DNA of 64,000 bases, from positions 1 through 64,000 of the forward strand of contig JACKBK010000016.1 of NCBI GenBank assembly GCA_020634555.1, given 5' to 3'. This DNA comes from Caldilineae bacterium. Its GTDB lineage: Bacteria > Chloroflexota > Anaerolineae > JAAEKA01. The position numbers and the translations under genes are program-made. Below the pieces are notes generated by a model. It was not told the origin of the DNA and ran no database searches. It worked only from the letters and a program-made list of their open reading frames with translations. The stretch's first letter is position 1, and each line of letters opens with the position of its first letter. Below are positions 36,152 through 44,151 of this stretch, in pieces.

Positions 36152-37636
36152 ATGACACACCTCTTCTTTGACGACGACCTCGACCGGCCGCGCGAGGCGT
36201 GCGGCGTATTCGGCATCTACGCGCCGGGCAGCGATGTGGCGCGAGTGGCGTTTTTCGCGCTTTACGCCTTGCAGCATCGCGGCCAGGAGAGCGCCGGAAT
36301 CGCCACCTGCGACGGCTGGGCAGCCTACTCGCACAAAGGCATGGGGCTGGTGCATCAGGTGTTCAACGAGGAAAACTTGCGCCCGCTGAAGGGACATCTG
36401 GCCATCGGCCATAACCGTTACTCCACTACCGGCGGCAGCCATCTGCGCAACGCTCAGCCCTATCTGATCGAGACGATGCACGGCCCGTTGGGCGTCGGCC
36501 ACAACGGCAACCTGACCAACGCGCTGGAGCTACGGCGCAGCCTGTTGGAGCGCGGCGTCGGGCTGATCTCCTCCAGCGACAGCGAGGTGATCACCCAGAT
36601 GTTGGCTTTGCCGCCGCTGGGAGCAGGCGTTGGCAAGCCCGATTGGGAGGCGCGGCTGGCCAACTTTATCGCCGAAGCTGAGGGCGCATACTCGCTGGTG
36701 ATCCTGACCCGTGACGCGGTGTTTGCTGTACGCGATCCCCTGGGCCTGCGCCCGCTGTGCATCGGCCGCATTCCCGCCAACGGCCATCAGGCCGGCTACG
36801 TCGTAGCGTCGGAGTCGTGCGCGCTGGGCACCATCGGCGCGGACTACGTGCGCGAGGTCGAGCCGGGCGAGATCGTGCGTCTTGACCAGGATGGCTTGCA
36901 CAGCGTGCGCCCCCGTAGCGAATCGCCGGCAAGCCAGGCATTCTGCATTTTCGAGTATGTCTACTTCGCCCGCCCAGACTCCATCATCGAGAACCAGACA
37001 GTCCACCAGGTGCGCCAGCGGCTGGGCCGCGTGCTGGCCCGCGAGGCGCCGGCCGATGCCGATATCGTGGTCGGTGTGCCCGACTCGGCGACGCCGGCGG
37101 CCATCGGGTACGCCATCGAGTCCGGCTTGACCTACACCGAGGGGTTGACAAAAAACCGCTACATTGGCCGCACGTTTATCCAGCCAGACGACCGGCTGCG
37201 CCGGGCCGGCGTGCATCTCAAATATAACCCGCTGCGCGCTAACCTGGAAGGCAAACGGGTCGTGCTGGTGGACGACAGCATTGTGCGCGGCAACACCGCC
37301 GGACCGCTGGTGCGACTGCTGCGCGATGGCGGCGCGGCCGAGGTTCACGTCCGCGTCAGCTCGCCGCCGGTGCGCAATCCCTGCTTCATGGGCATCGACA
37401 TGGCTCGCGGCGAAGAACTGATCGGCCATTCCAGAACCGTGGAGGAGATCCGCCAGCACATCGGCGCCGATAGCCTGGCATACCTGTCCCACGAGGGCAT
37501 GTTGCGGGCGGTGCAGGCGGGCATCGATGCGCCAACCGGCCACTGCAGCGCCTGCTTTACCGGCAACTACCCAATCCACTTGGAGGAGTACTGGACGTCG
37601 AAGGAGAAGCTGGCGTTTGAGGGAGTTTGGGGGTAA
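36152..37636 (+). CDS. purF: Amidophosphoribosyltransferase
   Basis: 494 aa. Commits PRPP to purine synthesis with glutamine-derived ammonia. After a 16-residue propeptide the N-terminal nucleophile Cys17 lies in EACGVFGIY. The PRPP motif is VVLVDDSIVRGNT. Four cysteines at the Bacillus-type iron-sulfur ligand positions are present (FCIFEYVYFARPD, NPCFMGID, HCSACFTGNYP), so this is the 4Fe-4S, oxygen-sensitive form. It follows the repeat array and precedes purD by 19 bp. Confidence 0.97.
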   Translation: MTHLFFDDDLDRPREACGVFGIYAPGSDVARVAFFALYALQHRGQESAGIATCDGWAAYSHKGMGLVHQVFNEENLRPLKGHLAIGHNRYSTTGGSHLRNAQPYLIETMHGPLGVGHNGNLTNALELRRSLLERGVGLISSSDSEVITQMLALPPLGAGVGKPDWEARLANFIAEAEGAYSLVILTRDAVFAVRDPLGLRPLCIGRIPANGHQAGYVVASESCALGTIGADYVREVEPGEIVRLDQDGLHSVRPRSESPASQAFCIFEYVYFARPDSIIENQTVHQVRQRLGRVLAREAPADADIVVGVPDSATPAAIGYAIESGLTYTEGLTKNRYIGRTFIQPDDRLRRAGVHLKYNPLRANLEGKRVVLVDDSIVRGNTAGPLVRLLRDGGAAEVHVRVSSPPVRNPCFMGIDMARGEELIGHSRTVEEIRQHIGADSLAYLSHEGMLRAVQAGIDAPTGHCSACFTGNYPIHLEEYWTSKEKLAFEGVWG

Positions 37637-37655
37637 AGGAAACGTAGGGAAATCT

Positions 37656-38948
37656 ATGAACTCAACAAGAATCCTTGTCGCTGGCAACGGCGGGCGGGAA
37701 CACGCGCTGGCTTGGAAGCTGGCGCAGTCGCCGCGCGTGGCACAAGTGCTGGTGGCGCCGGGCAACGGCGGCACCGCGCTGGCCGGCGGCAAGATCGGCA
37801 ACGTCCCGATTGCAGCCGATGACATCGCAATGCTGGCGAGGCTGGCGAAGGACGAAAACATCGAACTGGTCGTGGTCGGACCGGAAGCGCCGCTGGCAGC
37901 GGGCGCGGTCGATGCGTTCCGCGCCTCGGGCATCCGTTGCTTTGGACCCAGCCAGGCCGCCGCGCAGTTAGAGTCGTCCAAAGCGTTCGCCAAGGCATTC
38001 ATGCAGCGTCACGGCATTCCTACCGCTCGCTACGCTGTCTTCACGGATTTCAACGCCGCCATCGATCACGTCCACACCATCGACTACCCCATTGTGGTCA
38101 AGGCATCAGGACTTGCAGCCGGCAAAGGGGTATTGCTGCCCGAGTCGCTATCCGAAACCGAGGCTGTGTTGCACCAGATCATGGTCGAGCAGGCATTCGG
38201 TGCAGCCGGGGATGAGGTGGTGATCGAAGAGCGGCTGGCCGGACAGGAAGCCTCGGTGCTGGCCTTCAGCGATGGCCGCAACCTGGCAATGATGCCGGCA
38301 GCACAGGACCACAAGCGGATATTCGACGGCGACCTGGGCCCCAACACAGGCGGCATGGGCGCCTATGCGCCCGCGCCGGTTATAACGGCCGGGCTACTGG
38401 ACGAGGTGCGCCAAACAGTCATGCAACCCACGCTGGACGGTATGCGCGCCGAGGGGACACCCTATATCGGCATCCTCTATGCCGGACTGATGCTGACGGC
38501 CGACGGGATCAAGGTGCTGGAATTCAACTGCCGCTTCGGGGACCCTGAGACGCAGGTTATTCTGCCGCTGCTGGCCAGTGATCTGCTTCAAGTATTCGAT
38601 GCCTGTCTCGACGGAACGCTGGACCAGGTGGATGTGCGCTGGCATGACGGCGCAGCCGCAACCGTGGTGGCCGCGTCGGAAGGCTATCCCGGCAGCTATC
38701 CCAAGAATCGCGAGATCACCGGACTGGCAGATGCTGAGGCGCTGCGTGATGTGGCCGTGTTTCATGCCGGCACGAAGCTGGCCGATGATGGCCGCGTGCT
38801 CACCAACGGCGGCCGCGTCCTGGCTGTCACCGCCACCGGCGATGATCTGGCTGGAGCGCTGGCGCAGGCATACAACGGCGTCGAACAAATCCGGTTTCAA
38901 GGCATGCATTATCGCCGCGACATTGGCGCGAAAGCCCGCTTCGGCTAA
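37656..38948 (+). CDS. purD: Phosphoribosylamine-glycine ligase
   Basis: 430-aa ATP-grasp enzyme making GAR. It begins RILVAGNGGREHALAWKL and includes VVVGPEAPLAAG, VVKASGLAAGKGVLLP and the metal-binding FNCRFGDPETQ. The ATG at 37656 is set by the conserved N-terminus; a short polypurine stretch (AAAGGAAACGTAGGGAAA) sits just upstream and may serve as a loose ribosome binding site. The stop is 9 bp before the rpn start. Confidence 0.97.
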   Translation: MNSTRILVAGNGGREHALAWKLAQSPRVAQVLVAPGNGGTALAGGKIGNVPIAADDIAMLARLAKDENIELVVVGPEAPLAAGAVDAFRASGIRCFGPSQAAAQLESSKAFAKAFMQRHGIPTARYAVFTDFNAAIDHVHTIDYPIVVKASGLAAGKGVLLPESLSETEAVLHQIMVEQAFGAAGDEVVIEERLAGQEASVLAFSDGRNLAMMPAAQDHKRIFDGDLGPNTGGMGAYAPAPVITAGLLDEVRQTVMQPTLDGMRAEGTPYIGILYAGLMLTADGIKVLEFNCRFGDPETQVILPLLASDLLQVFDACLDGTLDQVDVRWHDGAAATVVAASEGYPGSYPKNREITGLADAEALRDVAVFHAGTKLADDGRVLTNGGRVLAVTATGDDLAGALAQAYNGVEQIRFQGMHYRRDIGAKARFG

Positions 38949-38957
38949 AATACGGCC

Positions 38958-39938
38958 ATGGCCGAAACTCTGACCAATCCCCACGATCGATTCTTCAGAC
39001 AAAGTCTGGCACGCCAGGAAGTAGCAACTGACTTTCTGCGGCATTATCTGCCGCCCGAAGTTGCGGCGCAAGTGAATCTATCCTCGGTGCAACCGCAGGC
39101 TGACACGTTCATCGACGAAAGTCTGCACGCGCACTATTCGGACCTGCTCTTTTCTGTCCGACTGAGGGACAACCGGCCGGCTGCAGTCTATGTGCTCTTC
39201 GAACACAAGAGCTACCCCGATATGAACGTGGCCATCCAACTGCTGCGTTACATGGTGCGCATCTGGCATCGCTGGCCCAAGGCATCCGGCGGTCTGCAGC
39301 CGATCATTCCGCTGGTCGTATACCATGGCCAGCCTGAATGGCGAATTCCCTTGAACCTGGCCGGTATGTACGATGGACCCAGCGACCTGCTTGGCTATTT
39401 CCCTGACTTCCGCTACTGGCTGGTCGACCTGACAAGGTTCAGCGATGCTGAGATCAAGGGCGAAACTATGTTGCGCCTGGCGCTCTTGGCGATGAAGCAT
39501 GTCTACGACGAACATGGATTGGAGCAAGCGACAGCCCTCTTCGAACTGATGGAGAAACTGTCAATGACTGAAAGCACCGCAGAGTTCGTGGCGACAGTGT
39601 TGCGCTATCTGGTGACCGGAAGCAGCACCATTACAGAAGATGATCTGCGCGCGGCCATGGAGAAGCAGTGGCCAGAAGGAGTTGTAATCATGTCAACAAT
39701 TGCCGAGAACTGGATCCAGCAGGGGATCCAGCAGGGGATCCAGCAGGGGATCATCCAGGGACGACGACAGGGTTTGCTCGATGCGATTGACCTTGGACTC
39801 AAGCTGCGATTCGGCAGCGCGGGATTGCGGCTGTTGCCGGAGATACGCAGGATCGATGATCTGGAGATGTTACATGCTGTGTACGAAGGCATCGAGACCG
39901 TCGAGAGTCCACAAGATCTGCAGAGCATCTACAATTAA
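38958..39938 (+). CDS. Rpn-family PD-(D/E)XK nuclease / putative transposase protein
   Basis: 326 aa of the Rpn (YhgA-like) family. DRFFRQSLARQE opens the protein. The nuclease core is Asp62 (YSDLLFSV) with Glu82-x-Lys84 (LFEHKS), and AIQLLRYMVRIWHRW follows. The family is linked to RecA-independent recombination and, in E. coli, to antiphage toxicity. Residues ~251-268 contain three IQQG repeats encoded by 12-bp tandem units. An internal ATG with AGAAGGAG (39674-39681) could yield a separate 82-residue product. The gene is inserted between purD and purM with 9- and 3-bp gaps, so it is transcribed with the purine operon. Confidence 0.92.
   Translation: MAETLTNPHDRFFRQSLARQEVATDFLRHYLPPEVAAQVNLSSVQPQADTFIDESLHAHYSDLLFSVRLRDNRPAAVYVLFEHKSYPDMNVAIQLLRYMVRIWHRWPKASGGLQPIIPLVVYHGQPEWRIPLNLAGMYDGPSDLLGYFPDFRYWLVDLTRFSDAEIKGETMLRLALLAMKHVYDEHGLEQATALFELMEKLSMTESTAEFVATVLRYLVTGSSTITEDDLRAAMEKQWPEGVVIMSTIAENWIQQGIQQGIQQGIIQGRRQGLLDAIDLGLKLRFGSAGLRLLPEIRRIDDLEMLHAVYEGIETVESPQDLQSIYN
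39690..39938 (+). CDS. Possible intragenic small protein from rpn C-terminus (RpnS-like)
   Basis: In-frame ATG at 39690 (Met245 of the Rpn protein) is preceded by AGAAGGAG at 39674-39681 with an 8-nt spacer, a stronger site than most gene starts here. It would give 82 residues (MSTIAENWIQQG...SIYN) comprising the repeat linker and the C-terminal helical domain without the nuclease. In E. coli, small RpnS proteins translated from inside rpn genes have been reported to block the full-length toxic nuclease. Translation here is unproven. Confidence 0.5.
   Translation: MSTIAENWIQQGIQQGIQQGIIQGRRQGLLDAIDLGLKLRFGSAGLRLLPEIRRIDDLEMLHAVYEGIETVESPQDLQSIYN
39712..39759 (+). repeat. 12-bp tandem repeats inside rpn
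   Basis: Three exact copies of GGATCCAGCAGG (39712-39747) and a fourth diverged unit (39748-39759) encode IQQG repeats. Copy-number change would keep the frame and alter linker length. Confidence 0.85.
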
Positions 39939-39941
39939 GCA

Positions 39942-40967
39942 ATGCCCCCTTCCCAGTATCGCGACGCGGGTGTAAACATCGAATCCGGCACGCGCGCGGT
40001 TGAACTGATGCGCAACGCTGTGCAGGCGACGTACGGGCCGGAGGTGCTGCTGGGGGTTGGCGCGTTCGGCGGGTTGTTCGACGCGGCGGCTCTCCACGCC
40101 ATGGATTCACCGGTGCTGGTGGCTTCTACCGACGGCGTCGGCACGAAGACCAAGATTGCCAGCGCGCTGGGCCGCTACGACACCGTCGGACACGACATCG
40201 TCAACCACTGCATCAACGACATCCTCGTTCAGGGCGCGCGCCCTCTTTTCTTCCTTGACTACATCGCCAGCAGCCGGCTCGACCCGCAGATGGTCGCCGC
40301 GGTCGTCAGCGGCGCGGCGGCAGCTTGCCAGGCGGCCGGCTGTGCGCTACTGGGCGGCGAAACCGCCGAGATGCCCGGCGTCTATGCACCCGGTGAGTTC
40401 GATCTGGTCGGCACAGTTGTTGGAGTGGTGGATCGCGCAGCGCTTATCGATGGCAGCCGCACCCAGCCAGGCGACGCGGTCATCGGGCTGGCGTCGTCAG
40501 GGCTGCACACCAACGGATACTCGCTGGCGCGGCGTGTGTTTGAGGGCTGGGATCTGGCCGCCGACGTGCCTGAGTTGGGAACGTCCCTGGGTGAGGCGCT
40601 GTTGGCGTCACACCGTTGCTATCTGCCGGCAGTTCAGCAGGTGCGACAGGCGGGTGTCGATATCCGCGGGCTGGTTCACATCACCGGCGGCGGGCTGATC
40701 GACAACCCGCCGCGCATTCTCGCCGACGGGCTGGGAATGCGACTGGAGCGGGCAGGTTGGCCTATGCTGCCGCTGTTTGAGCTCATCCAACGAACGGGAC
40801 AGATCAATGACCAGGAAATGGCCCACGTCTTCAATTTGGGATTGGGGATGCTGGTGGTGACACATCCCGACGAGGCTGGGGAAGCTCTGAGCGCCCTGAA
40901 GGACGAGGCCTGGCTGGTCGGCGAGATTGTGGTGCATAGCAACGGGCCGCGGGTGGTGATTACATGA
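39942..40967 (+). CDS. purM: Phosphoribosylformylglycinamidine cyclo-ligase
   Basis: 341-aa AIR synthetase, ATP-dependent, converting FGAM to AIR. YRDAGVNIESG, STDGVGTKTKIA, HCINDILVQGARPLFFLDY, GGETAEMPGVY and GLASSGLHTNGYSLAR are the family signatures. It starts 3 bp after rpn, and its stop overlaps the purN start (ATGA). AIR made here is the substrate of the neighbouring PurE. Confidence 0.97.
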   Translation: MPPSQYRDAGVNIESGTRAVELMRNAVQATYGPEVLLGVGAFGGLFDAAALHAMDSPVLVASTDGVGTKTKIASALGRYDTVGHDIVNHCINDILVQGARPLFFLDYIASSRLDPQMVAAVVSGAAAACQAAGCALLGGETAEMPGVYAPGEFDLVGTVVGVVDRAALIDGSRTQPGDAVIGLASSGLHTNGYSLARRVFEGWDLAADVPELGTSLGEALLASHRCYLPAVQQVRQAGVDIRGLVHITGGGLIDNPPRILADGLGMRLERAGWPMLPLFELIQRTGQINDQEMAHVFNLGLGMLVVTHPDEAGEALSALKDEAWLVGEIVVHSNGPRVVIT

Positions 40968-41560
40968 AGCGCCTGGTCGTCATGATCTCAGGCAACGGCA
41001 CCAACCTGCAGGCACTGATCGACGCCAGCCAGTCCGGGAAGTTGGACGCCCGGATCGTGGCTGTCTTCTCTAACCGCGCCGATGCCTTCGGGCTGGTGCG
41101 GGCTGAGCAGGCTGGCATTCCTGCCGTCACCTTTCCGTTGACGCCGTACAAGCAGGCTGGCCGGCCGCGCAATGATTACGATGGGGATCTGGCTCGATTG
41201 GTCGCCGCGTTTCAGCCCGATCTGATCGTCTTGGCCGGCTGGATGTTGATCCTCAGCCCGCTTTTTCTGAGCCGCTTCCCTGGACAGGTCATCAACCTCC
41301 ATCCGGCGCTGCCGGGCCAGTTCCCTGGCACACACGCCATCGAACGTGCTTATGCCGCCTTCCAGCGCGGCGAAATCGACCACACTGGCGTCATGGTGCA
41401 TTGGGTCATTCCCCAGATCGACGCTGGAGAGGTGTTAGCCAGCGCGCCGGTCGCTATCGAAGCTGGCGACACGTTGCAGGAATTGGAGACGCGCACGCAC
41501 GCAACAGAGCATCGGCTGATCGTCGAGGCGACACAGATGGCGCTGCAAAGGCTGCCCTGA
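40964..41560 (+). CDS. purN: Phosphoribosylglycinamide formyltransferase
   Basis: 198 aa. Transfers a formyl group from 10-formyl-THF to GAR. The active-site triad is visible: Asn111 and His113 in VINLHPALPG and Asp153 in IPQIDAGEVL; SGNGTNLQALID is the phosphate-binding start. Translationally coupled to purM. A long palindromic terminator follows. Confidence 0.97.
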   Translation: MKRLVVMISGNGTNLQALIDASQSGKLDARIVAVFSNRADAFGLVRAEQAGIPAVTFPLTPYKQAGRPRNDYDGDLARLVAAFQPDLIVLAGWMLILSPLFLSRFPGQVINLHPALPGQFPGTHAIERAYAAFQRGEIDHTGVMVHWVIPQIDAGEVLASAPVAIEAGDTLQELETRTHATEHRLIVEATQMALQRLP

Positions 41561-41598
41561 TCACCCAAAGATGGCGGCACACAACCCCTCAACACAAA

Positions 41599-41632
41599 AC
41601 GGGCCGGTTCGCAAAATTGCGAACCGGCCCGT
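41599..41632. terminator. Bidirectional palindromic terminator between purN and beta-propeller gene
   Basis: A perfect 34-bp palindrome (arms of 16 bp beginning ACGGGCCGGTTCGCAA) is flanked by an A-run on the left and GTTGCAGTTT on the right. It lies between the convergent purN and 41680 genes and can terminate both transcripts. Confidence 0.8.
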
Positions 41633-41679
41633 TGCAGTTTACCGGCCTGGATTGCCCCCGCCCGGCCGGCTGCTCGATG

Positions 41680-42753
41680 TCATGGCACGTAGGCAAGCCC
41701 GAACGGATTGTCGCCTACGGTCACTGTCGCAGCGTATACTGGAGTCGGATCGTGCTTGTTGGCGGTGTAAACCGTCACCACGTTGTTTGGCCCCGAGTGT
41801 GTCACATACAGCTTGCTGCCATCAGGCGTCAAGGCGATGTTGTGCGGCACGGTTTCCGGCGTGTCAACAGGCGATCCGATGACGGTGTTGGTCTGGGTGT
41901 CAATAGCCCACAGGCCTTCCGTTCCACCGCCGGGAAGATTGGTGGTGTAGAACGTCTTGCCCTGGTTGGTCATTCCTGCACCATGAGCGCCGGGAACGTC
42001 CAGGGTTGTTATCACATCCAGTGTCCGCCGATCCAGCACACGAACCTCATTGTTTCCCTGAGCGGGCACGTACAGATTGTGGTTTCGCAGCGTCAGCGAG
42101 ACGTGCGGGTCCTTGCCAACCGGCACCCGGCCAACTTCAGCAAAGGTGCGCTTGTCATACTTTACGACGTAGTCATCAGGCCCTGGGAACCCAACCATGG
42201 TTACGTAGGCGAATCGCGTATCCAGTACAACATCGTGCGGCTTGCCGCCCATGGAGACCAAATCGGCAGGCATAGGCACCGTAGCCAACACATCCAGCGT
42301 CTTGGGGTCGATAACAGTTGAAGTGTTGTCGACATCGTTGTTGACCCAGAGCTGTTTGTTCTGCGGATCAATCCACATGTGAAACACGCCGGCGCCTGCG
42401 TCAACCGTCGCTTCAACGCTGTAGTCATCCGGGTTGAATACCACCACCTGGTCGTTGCCGCGGTCGCCCACAAAGACGCGCTTGGCTACTGAACTGTACA
42501 CAACATACATGGGTTCTGGTGTGTTGCCGTCGTTGGGAAGGGCGACGGTCGCACTGACCTGATCGGTGGCAACATCAATGACAGAGATCGTGCCGGAGCC
42601 GCGATCCGCCACGACAACCTTGCCGCGAGCGGGGCGGTTCTGGAGAGTGTCCGGGGCGACGGTCGCGTCAACCGGCGCAGCCGCCGCGACGCCGAAGCTC
42701 GTCAACGCCAATAATACGGCGAGACTGATGAGCAGGGTTCGTGATCGATTCAT
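41680..42753 (-). CDS. Secreted YVTN/YncE-like beta-propeller protein
   Basis: 357 aa. A signal peptide (~1-25, ending near VAAAAP) is followed by about seven 40-residue YVTN-type repeats, such as KVVVADRGSGTISVIDVATD, RVFVGDRGNDQVVVFN and KLYVTHSGPNNVVTVY. Such propellers bind partners or ligands in the envelope and have no known catalysis. The ATG at 42753 is fixed by AAGGAGG upstream and by the signal peptide. It is a single gene with a terminator at its end. The gap 42754-42870 shows nothing. Confidence 0.9.
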   Translation of the reverse strand: MNRSRTLLISLAVLLALTSFGVAAAAPVDATVAPDTLQNRPARGKVVVADRGSGTISVIDVATDQVSATVALPNDGNTPEPMYVVYSSVAKRVFVGDRGNDQVVVFNPDDYSVEATVDAGAGVFHMWIDPQNKQLWVNNDVDNTSTVIDPKTLDVLATVPMPADLVSMGGKPHDVVLDTRFAYVTMVGFPGPDDYVVKYDKRTFAEVGRVPVGKDPHVSLTLRNHNLYVPAQGNNEVRVLDRRTLDVITTLDVPGAHGAGMTNQGKTFYTTNLPGGGTEGLWAIDTQTNTVIGSPVDTPETVPHNIALTPDGSKLYVTHSGPNNVVTVYTANKHDPTPVYAATVTVGDNPFGLAYVP

Positions 42754-42870
42754 TGGTAAGCCTCCTTGTCTAGGCATGAACTGGTTCCGATGGCATAAAA
42801 TGCCATCTGTCATCTTCATTACCCTACCCAAAGAACCTTACCTGTCACTTTCGATAATCTTGCGAGAGTA

Positions 42871-43143
42871 TTACGCTACCGGAAGATCCAGCGACTCGGA
42901 CTCGACGACGAACAAGAAGTAGCCTGGCGAGACATTGCCCGCGCCACGCATCTGCACAGAGCCAACCGCTGGCGGTGAGTCGGCCAGCGCGCCTCCGTTG
43001 ACATAGCACAACCGCGGTTTCTGGCCAAACTTTTGGCGATAGCGCTCCGACGCCTGCCGCAGCTTGTCCTCCAGGCTGGTCTTCGGATCATCATCGAACC
43101 ACATCCAGCCCAGCTTGACTGAAGTAACCAGATTGCTGTCCAT
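42871..43143 (-). CDS. Small unknown protein, last gene of LexA-box operon
   Basis: 90 aa, not recognised. It begins MDSNLVTSVKLGWMWFDDD, has a central charged helix (SLEDKLRQASERYRQKFG) and a segment PRLCYVNGG, and ends in a hydrophobic strand (GYFLFVVES). It starts 2 bp after the stop of the DUF6504-like gene, so the two are coupled. The ATG at 43143 is preferred over the longer frame to 43257, which would overlap that gene. Confidence 0.65.
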   Translation of the reverse strand: MDSNLVTSVKLGWMWFDDDPKTSLEDKLRQASERYRQKFGQKPRLCYVNGGALADSPPAVGSVQMRGAGNVSPGYFLFVVESESLDLPVA

Positions 43144-43145
43144 GG

Positions 43146-43502
43146 TCAGCTTCGCTTCACGCGCGCGGTGGCTGGCTGCATCGCAAGACCGCCAAGTGCA
43201 GGACGCCGCTGGCGGCGCGGCAACGGATACCGGGGCGCGCTCCCTTTTTTCAGCCACGGTAGCCAGTAGGTTAGCGGCCAGCGGCGCACCCGCCAGACGT
43301 CTTTAGCCGGCTCGCAGGAAAGAACAAACACGCCAGCCTCAGTACGCACGCGAAACTGCCGGAGCATCTGGCGCCGCTGGGTCGTCCAACACTTCTCGAC
43401 CGCCATAACTTCCAACCGCCGGCCGCGCCAGCGGAAGCTGGCCGGGAAATAGTCGTAGCGTGTCGCAACCATGTCGATCTTCTCACCACTCTTTGAAAAC
43501 AT
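43146..43502 (-). CDS. DUF6504-like small protein
   Basis: 118 aa. The core YFPASFRWRGRRLEVMAVEKCW...LRQFRVRT.AGVFVLSC resembles DUF6504, a short beta-rich family that I associate from memory with Y-family polymerase/SOS mutagenesis genes; that link is weak. The C-terminal third is basic and Pro/Arg-rich. AGCAGGAGG precedes the ATG. It sits downstream of the FtsK-like gene and so probably belongs to the LexA-box operon. Confidence 0.7.
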   Translation of the reverse strand: MFSKSGEKIDMVATRYDYFPASFRWRGRRLEVMAVEKCWTTQRRQMLRQFRVRTEAGVFVLSCEPAKDVWRVRRWPLTYWLPWLKKGSAPRYPLPRRQRRPALGGLAMQPATARVKRS

Positions 43503-43589
43503 CAGTTCCTCCTGCTCTAGCTTCTAAACTTGACGGTGCGATGGCCCGGTAACAAACCAGCCACGGCAAGTTTCGAGTTGACTGTTCTG

Positions 43590-44036
43590 TCATTCGTTGA
43601 TCATATCGATCACATTGTATGAAGGTTCTTCCAGCCAACGTTCGTCCTCACCGACCACTTTGAAGCGGCGAGGCGGCTGGCCGGCAGCATAGAGGCTGTT
43701 GCCCCCTGTCGTACCGGGCACACCAGGCCACTGCCCCTGCATCGCGCCCGGTAGCCACGGCACGTTGCTCTGCCCCGGCTGCTTTCCCGGGTTCACCACA
43801 TAGACCTGTGGCGGCGCAGGCCGCGGCGAACGCAACTCGTCCCGCGACAACCGATACCCCTCCTCCCGCCGGCTCCGCGTCGCCGCCACCACCAACAGAC
43901 TGGTCGGGATGCTGGCCGCCACACCAAATACCACCCCCACCACCACCGTCATGGCATCGGTGCTCATCCGCTGCCCAACCATCACCGCCAGCACCACACC
44001 GGCCACCAATATCGTCACGCCGATTAGTCGTCTCAT
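43590..44036 (-). CDS. Small membrane protein of unknown function
   Basis: 148 aa. Two N-terminal hydrophobic helices (~4-21 and ~28-51) are followed by a Pro/Gly/Gln-rich tail from residue ~70 with no recognisable domain. It lies between the FtsK-like gene and the DUF6504-like gene on the same strand, separated from the former by a polypurine hairpin. It could anchor the soluble FtsK-like ATPase to the membrane, but this is only inferred from position. Confidence 0.7.
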   Translation of the reverse strand: MRRLIGVTILVAGVVLAVMVGQRMSTDAMTVVVGVVFGVAASIPTSLLVVAATRSRREEGYRLSRDELRSPRPAPPQVYVVNPGKQPGQSNVPWLPGAMQGQWPGVPGTTGGNSLYAAGQPPRRFKVVGEDERWLEEPSYNVIDMINE

Positions 44037-44052
44037 TGGTCACACTCCTGCT

Positions 44053-44151
44053 GAGGGAAGGGAAACCAGGGAAAGGAGGGAAAGAAAGGAAACCGGACTG
44101 CTTGTTGCCCTCGTTTCCCTTGTTTCCTTCCTTTCCCTGCTTTCCTTTCTC
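44053..44151. repeat. Polypurine/polypyrimidine inverted repeat
   Basis: A purine arm of GGGAAA/GGAAA units (44053-44094) is mirrored by a complementary pyrimidine arm (44110-44151), with about four fifths of positions pairing. The second arm runs into the stop codon of the FtsK-like gene. Related tracts lie inside two coding regions (5388-5475 and 17186-17220). Confidence 0.7.

Noticed and set aside
36530..38002. 490-aa open frame opposite purF/purD
   Set aside because: Antisense to two unambiguous purine genes and spans their junction.
39712..39759. CRISPR-like short repeats
   Set aside because: The units are contiguous 12-mers inside a coding region with no spacers, so they are a protein-repeat tract.
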